Part shown: piece by piece, positions 8,826 to 17,225 of the stretch | How positions within the stretch are numbered: position 1 is the first letter of the stretch | Layout of the letters: every line of letters starts with the position of its first letter | Assembly (NCBI RefSeq): GCF_963677725.1 | Contig: NZ_OY782507.1 | Coordinates: 3,463,501 to 3,527,500 of the forward strand | Length of the DNA: 64,000 nucleotides | Origin: an uncultured Cohaesibacter sp. | GTDB lineage: Bacteria > Pseudomonadota > Alphaproteobacteria > Rhizobiales > Cohaesibacteraceae | Direction: 5' to 3' | Made by a program: the position numbers and the translations under genes | Notes under the pieces: model-generated | What the model was told of the DNA's origin: nothing | Databases searched by the model: none | Seen by the model: only the letters and a program-made list of their open reading frames with translations

Positions 8826-9727
8826 CCCAAACCGATCACAAGCTTGCTCATCTGCTGAGTTTTTGCCGCAGGTTCGCCGGAGCTAATGCCGGTCCTGATG
8901 GTGTGGTATCAACTCCGGTACGTGGCCTGACGGTGGTGCGCGCCCTGCGCCCGGGCGAGCTGACAGTTGATGTTCAGAAGCCCGTGATCGCCATGCTCCT
9001 GCAAGGCAGGAAACGTGTAAGCACACTTGGGACAAGCTTCGAATACACGCCAGGGGAAGCGATGGTGGTCTCGGCCGATGTCCCGACGGTCAGCCAGATC
9101 ACTCGCGCCAGCATTGCGGTACCCTATTATGCTCTCGTCCTGGAAATTGACCCTGCAATACTGGAAGAGTTAAGTCCGGCAATCCCGCAGCGGCATGACG
9201 AGGCGCAGACAGTAAGGGTGGAGCCGATCGCTGCCGAGGTAGTCGATGCGGCGCTTCGACTCGTGCGGCTGCTGGATCAGCCCGATGCGCTGTCGGTGCT
9301 TGGTGAGGGCCTGTTGCGAGAGCTGCACTACTGGCTGCTGATGGGTATCCACGGCCCAGCCATCGCTGCGCTCGGAGCACCGAACAGTCATGCAAGCCGG
9401 ATCGGACGCGCTGTTGACATCCTGAGGCGAGATTATGCCCGCAAGATCCGGGTGGAAGAGTTGGCCGCCGCCGCCGGGATGAGCGAACCCGTGTTTCACA
9501 GACACTTCCGCGCCATCACATCCCTTTCGCCACTTCAGTTCCAGAAACAGCTTCGCCTGATCGAGGCCCGCAGGCTCATGCTTAGCGAAGGAACCCAGAT
9601 CGCTCAGGCAGCCAATGCTGTCGGCTACGCCAGTATTCCTCAGTTCACCCGCGAATACCGGCGCCTATTTGATGCTCCTCCTGGCAGAGACATCCGACTC
9701 TTAACCACAACTGTTCGCGCTCGCTGA
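8816..9727 (+). CDS. AraC family transcriptional regulator
   Basis: About 303 residues. The N-terminal AraC-type sensor domain (AraC_N) contains KPVIAMLLQGRKRV, typical of the branch found beside aldo-keto and SDR genes. The C-terminal pair of helix-turn-helix motifs includes IRVEELAAAAGMSEPVFHRHF and the hallmark AANAVGYASIPQFTREYRRLF. Start 8816 gives the normal family length; upstream in-frame codons run through the SDR gene and carry no plausible start signal. No clear Shine-Dalgarno is present, and the ATG lies inside an inverted repeat. It probably controls the divergent SDR gene. Confidence 0.9.
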   Translation: MDIAQTDHKLAHLLSFCRRFAGANAGPDGVVSTPVRGLTVVRALRPGELTVDVQKPVIAMLLQGRKRVSTLGTSFEYTPGEAMVVSADVPTVSQITRASIAVPYYALVLEIDPAILEELSPAIPQRHDEAQTVRVEPIAAEVVDAALRLVRLLDQPDALSVLGEGLLRELHYWLLMGIHGPAIAALGAPNSHASRIGRAVDILRRDYARKIRVEELAAAAGMSEPVFHRHFRAITSLSPLQFQKQLRLIEARRLMLSEGTQIAQAANAVGYASIPQFTREYRRLFDAPPGRDIRLLTTTVRAR

Positions 9728-9729
9728 AC

Positions 9730-9805
9730 CTCGTTCGAATGACAGCAATGAGGAAGTGGATTTGCCCTGATGAGGACTGTCGAATGTCGGCTCAGGGCCG
9801 CAAAC
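9730..9805 (-). repeat. Dispersed intergenic repeat, copy 4
   Basis: The minus strand carries GCGGCCCTGAGCCGAC and later CAAATCCACTTCCTCATTGC and TGTCATTCGAACG. These match copy 7 (CAAATCCGCTTCCCCATTGC, TGCCATTCGAATG) almost exactly. Confidence 0.8.
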
Positions 9806-9843
9806 GCTATTAGCATCGCTTCATCAGAGCCGCGAAACATCAC

Positions 9844-10626
9844 TCACTGAACGGAAATCGCTTGAAGCATGTTGTCAGTATCAAGTTTGATCGCGCTTCG
9901 CCAGAGTGGGGTTTTGAAAACATGGCATATTTGCTTGCTGCCTCCTTCTTCACGTTTCTCCACCAGCAACCCAGCCCATTCGAGCGGACGAAGTACGGAG
10001 GCTGAAAAAGCTGCCATCTCTCTCCACCCTGCGGTGTGCCAGTCTTGCGGCTCACCGTAAAAGGTTTCGAACAAGGCGGCCTCGGTCGTGCCATGATCGG
10101 CTTCGACGTTAATCACGTTCATCCAGACGTCCCACTGCCCGAAAGGACGGTTTTCAAAGCGTGCATAAGAATTGTGGTCGATCTGGAGCACAAAGTATGG
10201 GATCAATTCAGCAAACAGTTGGCCAGGGTTTTGCGCCAGTTTTATACCCCGCTTGGACAGTCGAAACTCACCCTTGATGTGACGTCCCAAGCGCAGGGAA
10301 ATCAGCAGGAAATGAATAACCTCGAGCGGGGGAAACTCATATTCATTGATTACCTTGTTATAACGAAACATTTCTTCTGCGCTTTTCCCTGGCCAATCGA
10401 AATTCTCGACGGCCCAATGCACGAAAACCCGCTTGAAGGCTTTGGTTTGGGTTAGACCGATTGATCCATGCGTCTGTGCATATTGCAGAGTCAGTAGAGC
10501 GCCCCGCAGCAGTGGAGAATGCGCGAGGTCGGGATGGTCATCAGAAAGGGAGCGGAATTCTATCATCGCAAGATCTTGCCACAGACCGTGCTGTAGTTCC
10601 ATAAAGTCCACATCATGAAAATGCAT
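9844..10626 (-). CDS. Hypothetical protein, 260 residues
   Basis: No family was recognised. The protein is soluble and rich in aromatic residues, without a signal peptide or membrane segment. Its middle (about residues 55-125) reads like a winged-helix region: a helix at KAFKRVFVHWAVENF, then FRLSKRGIKLAQNP, a turn often seen at the end of such domains. The rest has many Trp and Phe residues (PFGQWDVWMNVINVE, DWHTAGWREMAAF). ATG 10626 directly abuts AGGGGAG with no spacing, so the ATG eight codons downstream is a real alternative. It stands alone between two repeat copies, next to the Phd-Doc module. Confidence 0.6.
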   Translation of the reverse strand: MHFHDVDFMELQHGLWQDLAMIEFRSLSDDHPDLAHSPLLRGALLTLQYAQTHGSIGLTQTKAFKRVFVHWAVENFDWPGKSAEEMFRYNKVINEYEFPPLEVIHFLLISLRLGRHIKGEFRLSKRGIKLAQNPGQLFAELIPYFVLQIDHNSYARFENRPFGQWDVWMNVINVEADHGTTEAALFETFYGEPQDWHTAGWREMAAFSASVLRPLEWAGLLVEKREEGGSKQICHVFKTPLWRSAIKLDTDNMLQAISVQ

Positions 10627-10637
10627 CTCCCCTGAGA

Positions 10638-10722
10638 TTGTGCATCTGCGGCGAATGACCGGATGGAAGGAGATGCGGCAGCATGACGGCTTGTCGCTGA
10701 GTGTTTCTTAAGGGCCGCTAGC
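10638..10722 (-). repeat. Dispersed intergenic repeat, copy 5
   Basis: The minus strand reads GCGGCCCTTAAG, then GCTGCCGCATCTCC, then CGGTCATTCGCCG, a diverged copy. It starts at the end of the doc gene and overlaps its last few bases. Confidence 0.55.
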
Positions 10723-11113
10723 TCTCGACTTTCTGGCAATAGGCTTGAAAGTGCGTTGCAGCCTCATCCCGAGAAATCAGGCCTTGTCCCAGCTGTTCCA
10801 TCATATCTGCGTGTTCAACACCCCGAGCTGCATCCAGATCGTATCCATTCAAGGCAAGGAAAAGGTCGGCCGTTTGAAACGCAGTTCGTTTGTTGCCGTC
10901 AATGAAAGGATGATTGCGAGCGATACCTTCTGCATAGCTTGCCGCGAGTTGAAAACAATCCTCTTCTCCATAGGCGTAAAGGTTCTGAGGACGGGCAAGA
11001 GCTGAATTCAATAGTCCTTTGTCCCTTATGCCCTGAGCACCACCTCCGATATCGATCACGCGTTCATGTAATCGCGCTACGAGCTCTTCGGAAACCCACT
11101 TCGGATCCGTCAT
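10718..11113 (-). CDS. doc: Death-on-curing family toxin (Doc), type II toxin-antitoxin
   Basis: Fic-fold toxin of 131 residues with the Doc-type active-site motif HPFIDGNKRTAF at about residues 68-79. Doc proteins phosphorylate elongation factor Tu and stop translation when the antitoxin decays. An N-terminal SEELVARLHERV helix and the later FLALNGYDLDA segment fit the family, and the length is normal. Its start overlaps the antitoxin stop by four bases, so the two are one operon with the antitoxin first. It lies next to a small tyrosine recombinase, consistent with a mobile or stabilised region. Confidence 0.93.
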   Translation of the reverse strand: MTDPKWVSEELVARLHERVIDIGGGAQGIRDKGLLNSALARPQNLYAYGEEDCFQLAASYAEGIARNHPFIDGNKRTAFQTADLFLALNGYDLDAARGVEHADMMEQLGQGLISRDEAATHFQAYCQKVES

Positions 11114-11346
11114 CGATTGGCAAGCTCAATGATCGTGTTGCGATGTTTCTCAAGGCGCTGCTCCATGAGCTGTTCGACCTCGGGGGAGATGCCGTTCTGC
11201 GTTCCGGTCAAACGGCGATACTCGTCAGCTGACATCAAAACGAGGCGGTCACGCTGATGGCTGGTAATGATGACGGGTTCGTTCATGGCTGCATCACTGA
11301 ATGCACCAATGTTGTTCTTGAACTCAGTTGCGCTTACTCGAGTCAC
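11110..11346 (-). CDS. phd: Phd/YefM family antitoxin
   Basis: Antitoxin of 78 residues. The N-terminal Phd/YefM DNA-binding fold (VSATEFKNNIGAFSDAA, then PVIITSHQRDRLVLMSADEYRRL) is followed by a charged C-terminal toxin-binding tail. A GGAGG Shine-Dalgarno precedes the start. It should neutralise Doc and repress its own promoter, where a doubled TGGACAA element overlaps the -35 region. Confidence 0.93.
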   Translation of the reverse strand: MTRVSATEFKNNIGAFSDAAMNEPVIITSHQRDRLVLMSADEYRRLTGTQNGISPEVEQLMEQRLEKHRNTIIELANR

Positions 11347-11370
11347 TTTGGCCTCCTTGAAGTTGCTGTT

Positions 11371-11400
11371 AGTATATAGCCAAATTGTCCATTTTGTCCA
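11371..11400 (-). promoter_or_regulatory. phd-doc promoter with repeated operator-like element
   Basis: On the minus strand TGGACA and TATACT are separated by 18 bp (-35 and -10). The -35 region holds the direct repeat TGGACAAAATGGACAA, a likely binding site for the Phd antitoxin. Confidence 0.6.
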
Positions 11401-11447
11401 CTAGGTGCCGCGCTTATGGGCCGGCGATAACGTCGGCCCCTGCGTTC

Positions 11448-12080
11448 TCAGATCTCAACACCTTCGGATATGGCGAGGGCATCCTCAAGCTCGACACCAA
11501 GATAACGAACAGTGCTGTCCATCTTGGTGTGGCCAAGCAACAGCTGGACTGCTCTCAAGTTCCCGGTTTTCTTGTAGATCTGGGCGACCTTGGTGCGCCT
11601 CATTGAATGGGTTCCATAAGCGCTGGGCTCAAGACCGATGGATTGTACCCATTCTTTCAGAAGCCTTGCATATTGGCGTGTTGAAATATGTAGCCGATCA
11701 TGAAACCGCCCTGGCCAGAGATACGCATGTCCAATCATCAGAGGGTGATTGATCCACTCCTTAAGTGATTTCCGTGTGCCCTCTGTGATCTCGAAACGAA
11801 CAGGTTTGCTCGTTTTGCTTTGCAAGATAGAAGCGCGCTCTTTGATCGCCCCGGATACGAAGACGTCAGAAACTTTGAGACGCACCAGATCGCAACCTCG
11901 TAGTTTGCTGTCGATTGCCAGATTGAAAAGAGCCAGATCACGGACTGCACCAGCCAGTTCAAGCCTGACGCGAATTGCCCAGACATGTTTTGGCAAGAGC
12001 GGGCGCTTCTGCCCAATAATCCTGCCATGATTCCAAGCATGCTTGGCAGGGACCACCATAGGCAAATTGAAAGAAGACAC
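11448..12080 (-). CDS. Small tyrosine recombinase/integrase (catalytic domain only)
   Basis: About 210 residues, much shorter than a full integrase, and essentially only the catalytic domain. The Arg lies in SKLRGCDLVRLK, the His-x-x-Arg box in GTHSMRRTK, the second His in LLLGHTKM and the nucleophile in VRYLGVE. All catalytic positions are present, so it looks active rather than degraded. The GTG at 12080 was chosen because GGAGG lies 7 bp upstream; ATGs at 12116 and 12059 are alternatives. No arm-binding domain is visible. It sits beside phd-doc and could mobilise that module, but this is inference. Confidence 0.85.
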   Translation of the reverse strand: MSSFNLPMVVPAKHAWNHGRIIGQKRPLLPKHVWAIRVRLELAGAVRDLALFNLAIDSKLRGCDLVRLKVSDVFVSGAIKERASILQSKTSKPVRFEITEGTRKSLKEWINHPLMIGHAYLWPGRFHDRLHISTRQYARLLKEWVQSIGLEPSAYGTHSMRRTKVAQIYKKTGNLRAVQLLLGHTKMDSTVRYLGVELEDALAISEGVEI

Positions 12081-12454
12081 GGCAATTCCTCCATACTTTG
12101 CCCTCCCACCCTGCATCCAGTTAAAGGGAACTCAATTATGCTCCAAAGACCGCAAGCTTACTATTCGCCCTGTAGCTACGCTTACAAACGATCAACTGCT
12201 CTTGCCCGCTTTTGACGTCGGGAATATTGAGGCCGGCCGTGAATTTGAAATCCCGCGTCATTTGCAATCGCGGCCCAATGCGGACTCTCGCCAGCTAGCA
12301 TCTGCCTCAAAATGATCCCCCATTCCTGACATTCGAACGCAACGCAGCATTTTTAGCGAACAGGCGACCCATCTGCGAACCAAAGTGCGCCATTTTCCAA
12401 GACTTTCTTTAAGGTAGGTTGGCGACTTATGATGAGCCGTGATACGAACCGTCG
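12081..12454. other. Intergenic region without a gene
   Basis: No coding frame with start signals was found. The right part holds copy 6 of the dispersed repeat. The left part is the upstream region of the small recombinase. Confidence 0.6.
12257..12355 (+). repeat. Dispersed intergenic repeat, copy 6
   Basis: Contains CATTTGCAATCGCGGCCCAA, then GATCCCCCATTCCTGACATTC, cut here as ATCCCCCATTCC and GACATTCGAACG, and ends in GCAGCATTTTT. This matches the end of copy 7 (GCAGCATTTT). Confidence 0.8.
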
Positions 12455-12973
12455 ATGAATATTTGCATCGTAACGGACATCCACGATCAGCCCAAACATG
12501 AGCAATGCATTCTTGGCAAGCTTGGGACCAGACCGAGAGTAAGTCGATTTGCGTTGAATGACCTGTGTGGTAGGCCCGATCTATCTGGAGAGGCGCTGCA
12601 TCGCTATCTATTCTATGATGATGGCATGGATGAAGTTGTTCGAGTTCTCAAGCAGACTTTGAGTGGTGACTGCATTGGGATTGGTTACAGCGCGGGCGGT
12701 ACTGCGCTTTGGCGGGCGGCGGCAGCAGGGCTTTCTTTCACCGCAATATTCTGCATTTCGTCTACACGATTGCGGGAGGAAGCGACTATCGCAACACCCA
12801 ATCAGGTATTTTTTGGTGCAGATGACCCCGGGAGACCATCAGCCGAATGGCTTTCAAGTGTACCTGACGAGTTCACAATACTCGAAAACGCTGGGCACTC
12901 CTACTATCAAGATCTCACGTCTGAAGCAACAAACGTGACATACGAGAAAATAGCAAAGAGCATACATTGCTGA
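12455..12973 (+). CDS. Putative small alpha/beta-hydrolase-like protein
   Basis: Protein of 172 residues. The stretch CIGIGYSAGGTALWRAA has the GxSxGG nucleophile-elbow pattern of alpha/beta hydrolases. Near the C-terminus ENAGHSYYQDL offers the His. A possible acidic residue lies in FFGADDPG between them. The order Ser-Asp-His fits the fold, but the protein is shorter than most members and the lid is missing. No clear Shine-Dalgarno precedes the ATG. It stands alone between repeat elements, and its substrate cannot be inferred. Confidence 0.65.
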   Translation: MNICIVTDIHDQPKHEQCILGKLGTRPRVSRFALNDLCGRPDLSGEALHRYLFYDDGMDEVVRVLKQTLSGDCIGIGYSAGGTALWRAAAAGLSFTAIFCISSTRLREEATIATPNQVFFGADDPGRPSAEWLSSVPDEFTILENAGHSYYQDLTSEATNVTYEKIAKSIHC

Positions 12974-13089
12974 TCATCGGGATGCTGCGACCTCTGTGGA
13001 AGTCGGATCGCCCGTGCGGACTATCAGAAAGTCTTCTGGCTCGCCGCTATTCTTGCATTCATATTTGTCCCTTAATGCATCACGGATGG

Positions 13090-13140
13090 TCCGAGCCGAG
13101 TTTTTTGCTCCAGATAGAATCTCCAAGAATACCAATCTGG
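13090..13140 (+). repeat. Second dispersed repeat type, copy a
   Basis: About 50 bp containing GAGTTTTTTGCTCCAGATAG aligns at roughly three quarters of positions with the minus strand of 26387-26433 (GAGTCTTTTGCTCCAGATTG). Both lie between genes. Confidence 0.4.
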
Positions 13141-13153
13141 CCGAAGCCGTCAG

Positions 13154-13870
13154 TCACCATGAAACGGTCTGACCTTCGCGGTCCAGATATTGGAGACCGG
13201 CTTTGCCTTGCTGCGCTAAGAGCATGGTCACGATCTGAGGCACGGTCTCTTCCATGCTGAAAGGCGCGTTGGACCCGCCCAGTTCGGTGCGGATCCAGCC
13301 AGGAGCGACCAGAACCAAAGCACGCTGTTCGTTTGCATGGCGCGCTGCGTAGCTGCGCATATACTGGTTCAGTGCCGCCTTGCTGCCACGATAAACCTCG
13401 TGACCGCCCTTGTTGTTGTTACTGATGCTGCCCTGTCCTGACGACATGATGCCGATCACACCTGTCGGTGAGACGAGATCTTGCAAGCCTTCAATGACAC
13501 GCATCGGGCTCAGCGCATTGGTGACCATCACGCGGACGAATTCCTCAGTCGAAACCTCAGCGATCGTCTCGTTCTGATTGGCGTTGGCCGTACCGGCATT
13601 CACGAACAGCATGTCAATGCTGCGCGCGGCAAGGCGCTGGCGAAGGCCAACAATCTGATCCGGTTCGGTCATGTCCAACTGCTCGATTTCCACACGGCCA
13701 GGATGGTTCTCAGCGAGATCATGCAGCAGGGTCCGGCCCGGTCCACGCACAGTTCCGATAACAATCCAACCGTGTTCAATGAAGCTTGCCGCCATGGCAT
13801 AGCCAAGGCCGCGCGATGCGCCTATGAGCAGCAGGGTGCCTGCTGCGTTGTTGGGATTGTGTGAGGGCAT
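13154..13870 (-). CDS. SDR family oxidoreductase
   Basis: Short-chain dehydrogenase/reductase of 238 residues: cofactor motif LIGASRGLGYAMA at 16-28, VNAGTAN replacing the usual NNAG, MSSGQGS with the catalytic Ser, and YRGSKAAL with Tyr and Lys. Its relatives are FabG/CsgA-like enzymes of unknown substrate. AAAGG lies upstream of the ATG. It is divergent from a LysR regulator across about 130 bp, so it is probably that regulator's target. Confidence 0.9.
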   Translation of the reverse strand: MPSHNPNNAAGTLLLIGASRGLGYAMAASFIEHGWIVIGTVRGPGRTLLHDLAENHPGRVEIEQLDMTEPDQIVGLRQRLAARSIDMLFVNAGTANANQNETIAEVSTEEFVRVMVTNALSPMRVIEGLQDLVSPTGVIGIMSSGQGSISNNNKGGHEVYRGSKAALNQYMRSYAARHANEQRALVLVAPGWIRTELGGSNAPFSMEETVPQIVTMLLAQQGKAGLQYLDREGQTVSW

Positions 13871-14002
13871 GATGATACCTTTCGTCTTGGTTGTTCAAGG
13901 CAAAGGTATGGATGTGACAGGAAATGCGCCAGACGCACAGGATGCAAGTTATTATTGCGTCTGACGCTATGCCAAATCTGTGTGATGGTATAGGCTGCAA
14001 TC

Positions 14003-14908
14003 ATGGACGGTATTGATCTCAATCTGCTTGCCGCATTGGACGCGCTCCTGACGGAGGGTAGCGTGACGGGTGCGGCGCGTCGTCTTGGCCTCAGCGCCTC
14101 CGCCATGAGCCGGACGCTCGGCAGGTTAAGAGCGGCCACCGGCGATCCGCTGCTTGTGCGCGCAGGGCGCGGCCTTGTGCCGACACCGCGCGCCATCGCT
14201 TTGCGCGATCGTGTTCACCTGCTGTCCCGAGAGGTGCAGGACGTTCTTAGCCCACAAGACAACCAGCTGGATCTGCATACGCTTGATCGAACCTTCACCA
14301 TTCGAGCAAATGAAGGTTTCGTTGGGCTGTTTTCAGCCCCTCTGGTCGCCGCAGTCAGGGCGCTTGCGCCGCATGTGAGCCTGCGCTTTGCGCCCAAACC
14401 CACCAAGGATGCGGGACCGCTGCGCGAGGGCATGGTCGATCTCGAGATTGGGGTTCTCGGCACCTTCGCACCGGAAGTGCGCACCCATCTGATTTTCCGC
14501 GACAGATTTATCGGTGCGGCCCGTGCGGGCCATCCTCTGTTGTCTGCCCCGATAACGCCGCAAAGCTACGCCGTTGCTCAACATGTGGTCGTATCACGAA
14601 AAGGCAGCTTTACGGGGCCTGTCGATGACGCTTTGGAGGCGCTCGGGTTGCGGCGGGACGTCATCGCGGTCGTGCCGGGCTTTCCCGATGCCATGAGGAT
14701 CGCCAGTCAGTCAGATCTCGTGGCGCTCATACCCCGGTCATGTCTTGGCGACCCTTTCTTCGCACAAGGCCTGGTTGGCTTCGAACTGCCAGTCGCCACG
14801 CCTGACATTTCTGTCTCGGCGATGTGGCATCCCCGCATGGAAGCCGATCCTGCGCATCAATGGTTGCGCAACACGGTCATATCGGTGTGTCGCCCATCGC
14901 CATCGTAG
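14003..14908 (+). CDS. LysR family transcriptional regulator
   Basis: Standard-length LysR protein of 301 residues. The N-terminal helix-turn-helix (DLNLLAALDALLTEGSVTG, then ARRLGLSASAMSRTLGRLR) is followed by a periplasmic-binding-like effector domain from about residue 90. It starts at the first ATG after the divergent SDR gene. LysR proteins typically bind the shared intergenic region and activate the divergent gene in response to a small molecule; the effector is unknown. Confidence 0.93.
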   Translation: MDGIDLNLLAALDALLTEGSVTGAARRLGLSASAMSRTLGRLRAATGDPLLVRAGRGLVPTPRAIALRDRVHLLSREVQDVLSPQDNQLDLHTLDRTFTIRANEGFVGLFSAPLVAAVRALAPHVSLRFAPKPTKDAGPLREGMVDLEIGVLGTFAPEVRTHLIFRDRFIGAARAGHPLLSAPITPQSYAVAQHVVVSRKGSFTGPVDDALEALGLRRDVIAVVPGFPDAMRIASQSDLVALIPRSCLGDPFFAQGLVGFELPVATPDISVSAMWHPRMEADPAHQWLRNTVISVCRPSPS

Positions 14909-15059
14909 TTTCCGGCGGTTCAGTGGAGGCGCTCACTGCGTTGGCCGGGATGATCGGCAAGGCCTGTCCCTAGACCAGGATCTACCCCCTTGGCCCGAGG
15001 ATCGTCATGCAAAAAGGTCCGGCACTTTTCGCGGCGTGGGCGACGGCCTCATTGACGTC

Positions 15060-15357
15060 ATGAAGGCCGTACTGAGAAAAGGTGAAATCGGGACAGACGA
15101 CAGCCCGGCGCATGGTGGCGCAGTTTCGCAAGACCTATGATCTATGGGCTCAGGACGCATCCTTCAAGGCGTTGACCACCACCCTTCTGGAGCAAAGTCC
15201 GGAATTTGCGGCGTTGTGGCACAGCCATGCCATTGAAGCCAGCCATGCCACCGGTAAGGCGATACACCACGGGCGTTCCTCCAGCACCTACATCTATGCC
15301 ACGCTTCAGTTCCCCGATAATCCTTCGCTGCGTCTCGCGATCTATTCCCCTTTGTAA
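15060..15357 (+). pseudogene. Remnant of an XRE/MmyB-type transcriptional regulator
   Basis: The frame ending at 15357 encodes only the C-terminal ligand-binding half of an MmyB-type regulator: RRMVAQFRKTYDLWAQDASF, then LLEQSPEFAALWHSH, then LQFPDNPSLRLAIYSPL, the usual end of the family. The N-terminal helix-turn-helix is missing and no intact frame precedes it. The 150 bp upstream look like decayed coding sequence with frame breaks. It sits between the LysR and TetR genes and was probably once a regulator of a neighbouring SDR gene. Confidence 0.7.
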
Positions 15358-15416
15358 CGCCATTTATTGTGCCTACTTTGGTCACGAAGCCTGAGGACGG
15401 CCAGTATCAGGCGACC

Positions 15417-16052
15417 TCAAAGAGGATTGGACCGTGCAACCAGGTAGGCTCTGCAAAGCAATGGCAATTCCTGCTGCAAGGCAGTTAAATCTTCGGGTGT
15501 GGCACCGCGCTCCAACACAGCGCGTGTCGCCCCGGCGAGTGTCGCACGAAGGGTAAAGGCGACCGCGTCAGGTCTGTCGAATGTGGCGTCCTTGGCGCTC
15601 AATAGGAGCGTGCGGATCGCAGCATGATTGCGCTGGGCGATGATGCCCAGAAGGTCGTCTGTGTCGAGTTCCGCGGCAACCATGTAGAGTGCCCGTGTGG
15701 CGGCAATATCCTGCGTCTTCGCGTCCAGAAAGCCCTTGACCAGCGCGTCAGACATATCGCCCAGAGACATACCAAGGCAACGTGTGCATGTTGCCGTCAC
15801 GGCCTCGGCGACGGTTTCGAGATGGCGTTGAAGCAAGGCAAACAGAAGAGCCTGTTTCTGCGGAAAATACTGGTACAAGGTGCCAACCGATACGCCAGCC
15901 CTTTCTGCGACCCGGGTGGTCGTCAAAGCTGAAAGACCGTCCGACAGCAAGACCTGAATGGTTGCCTCAAAAATGGCATCGACTGTGAGGCGTGCGCGCG
16001 CCTGACGGGGCTGTTTCCGGGCGGTTAGCGCCTCACCGGAGCGTCTTTTCAT
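15417..16052 (-). CDS. TetR/AcrR family transcriptional regulator
   Basis: Protein of 211 residues. The N-terminal TetR helix-turn-helix reads ALTTTRVAERAGVSVGTLYQ followed by YFPQKQALLFALL, and an all-helical ligand-binding domain follows. The Lys/Arg-rich leader (MKRRSGEALTARKQPRQAR) is common in the family. It is divergent from an SDR gene starting at 16134; TetR proteins usually repress the divergent gene until an effector binds. Confidence 0.93.
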   Translation of the reverse strand: MKRRSGEALTARKQPRQARARLTVDAIFEATIQVLLSDGLSALTTTRVAERAGVSVGTLYQYFPQKQALLFALLQRHLETVAEAVTATCTRCLGMSLGDMSDALVKGFLDAKTQDIAATRALYMVAAELDTDDLLGIIAQRNHAAIRTLLLSAKDATFDRPDAVAFTLRATLAGATRAVLERGATPEDLTALQQELPLLCRAYLVARSNPL

Positions 16053-16133
16053 ATGCGAATTCCAAAACTGAAGGATAATTCATATCATGCACCATAACCC
16101 TATACTTCAAAAAACTTGCCTAAAGGAACCAAC

Positions 16134-16868
16134 ATGGGAGTATCAGCCGGAGCATCCGCCCTCATTACAGGAGCCAACAAGGGTATTGGATTTGAGATCG
16201 CCCGCCAGCTCGGACAGGCAGGACTGCAGATCATCATAGGGGCCCGCAATCGGGAGCGTGGAGCAGAAGCAGCACACAAACTTGCGGATGAGGGTATTGC
16301 CGCGCGGTATCTGCATATCGACTTGACCGACCCGGCGTCCGCAGATCAGGCCGCCGCCGATATTCGGAGCCGCGAAGGGGCACTCAGAATTCTGGTCAAC
16401 AATGCAGGCATCAGCGATCCGCAGGATGGCAGCCCTGAGCATGCCGAACTCGACGCTGTCAGACGTGTGGTCGAGACGAATTTCCTGGGGACTCTGTCCG
16501 TCACCCAAGCGATGCTGCCACTCTTGAGAAAAGGGCGACCGGCACGGATCATCAATCTCTCCAGCGGCCTTGGATCCATGACGCTCAATGGTGATCCGGA
16601 CTGGGAATACGCACGCTACAAGCTCATCGGCTACAGCGCCTCAAAGGCGGCCGTGAACATGCTCACTGTGCAGCTTGCCGCCGCGCTCAGAGATGACGGC
16701 ATCCGGGTCAACGCCGCTGACCCTGGCTTCACTGCGACGAACCTCAACGGTTACCAAGGACACCAGACTATCCCGCAAGGTGCGGCAGAAGCTGTCCGGC
16801 TGGCCCTGTCGGAGGAGGATGGCGTGACAGGCGGGTATTTCGCCACATATGGGCGCCTGCCCTGGTAG
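16134..16868 (+). CDS. SDR family NAD(P)-dependent oxidoreductase
   Basis: About 244 residues. It has cofactor motif TGANKGIGFEIA, NNAGISD, catalytic Ser in NLSSGLGSM, and YSASKAAVNM with Tyr and Lys. Its carbonyl-reductase-like pattern with a TNLNGYQGHQT tail resembles enzymes that reduce small carbonyls, but the substrate is not determined. ATG 16134 was preferred over a TTG at 16116 because AGGAA precedes it. It is divergent from the TetR gene at 15417. Confidence 0.92.
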   Translation: MGVSAGASALITGANKGIGFEIARQLGQAGLQIIIGARNRERGAEAAHKLADEGIAARYLHIDLTDPASADQAAADIRSREGALRILVNNAGISDPQDGSPEHAELDAVRRVVETNFLGTLSVTQAMLPLLRKGRPARIINLSSGLGSMTLNGDPDWEYARYKLIGYSASKAAVNMLTVQLAAALRDDGIRVNAADPGFTATNLNGYQGHQTIPQGAAEAVRLALSEEDGVTGGYFATYGRLPW

Positions 16869-17225
16869 TGATAGGAATTGGCCACTACGCAGCAAAAGCC
16901 GGGTGCAGATCAACCACAATTTCTGCACGATCCTCCAATTCCGCCGTTCGTGAACAGTGTATCATTCTGCACAAGGGGGCTCTTTGCGGACTGATACCAA
17001 GCATCACCAATTCGCTATCATCATTTGCAATCGCGGCCCGAAGCGGTCATTCAGCTATCGAGATCTGCTGCAAATCCGCTTCCCCATTGCTGCCATTCGA
17101 ATGAAGTGCAGCATTTTCAACCATCGCATGATGGCTCAGCTGACATAGCTGACCTGGTCCCTGCCACTTGCAATGTAAAACGATCGTTTTATATTGATGT
17201 GCATGGACACCGAAGGAGGCTCTCC
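16869..17225. other. Intergenic region without a gene
   Basis: Holds copy 7 of the dispersed repeat (17020-17118) and the leader of the TetR gene, with GGAGG just before its start. No other coding signal was seen. Confidence 0.6.
17020..17118 (+). repeat. Dispersed intergenic repeat, copy 7
   Basis: The fullest copy: ATCATTTGCAATCGCGGCCC, then GCGGTCATTCAGC, CAAATCCGCTTCCCCATTGC, TGCCATTCGAATG and GTGCAGCATTTTC. The preceding 25 bp (ACCAAGCATCACCAATTCGC) resemble copy 8 as well. Confidence 0.85.
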
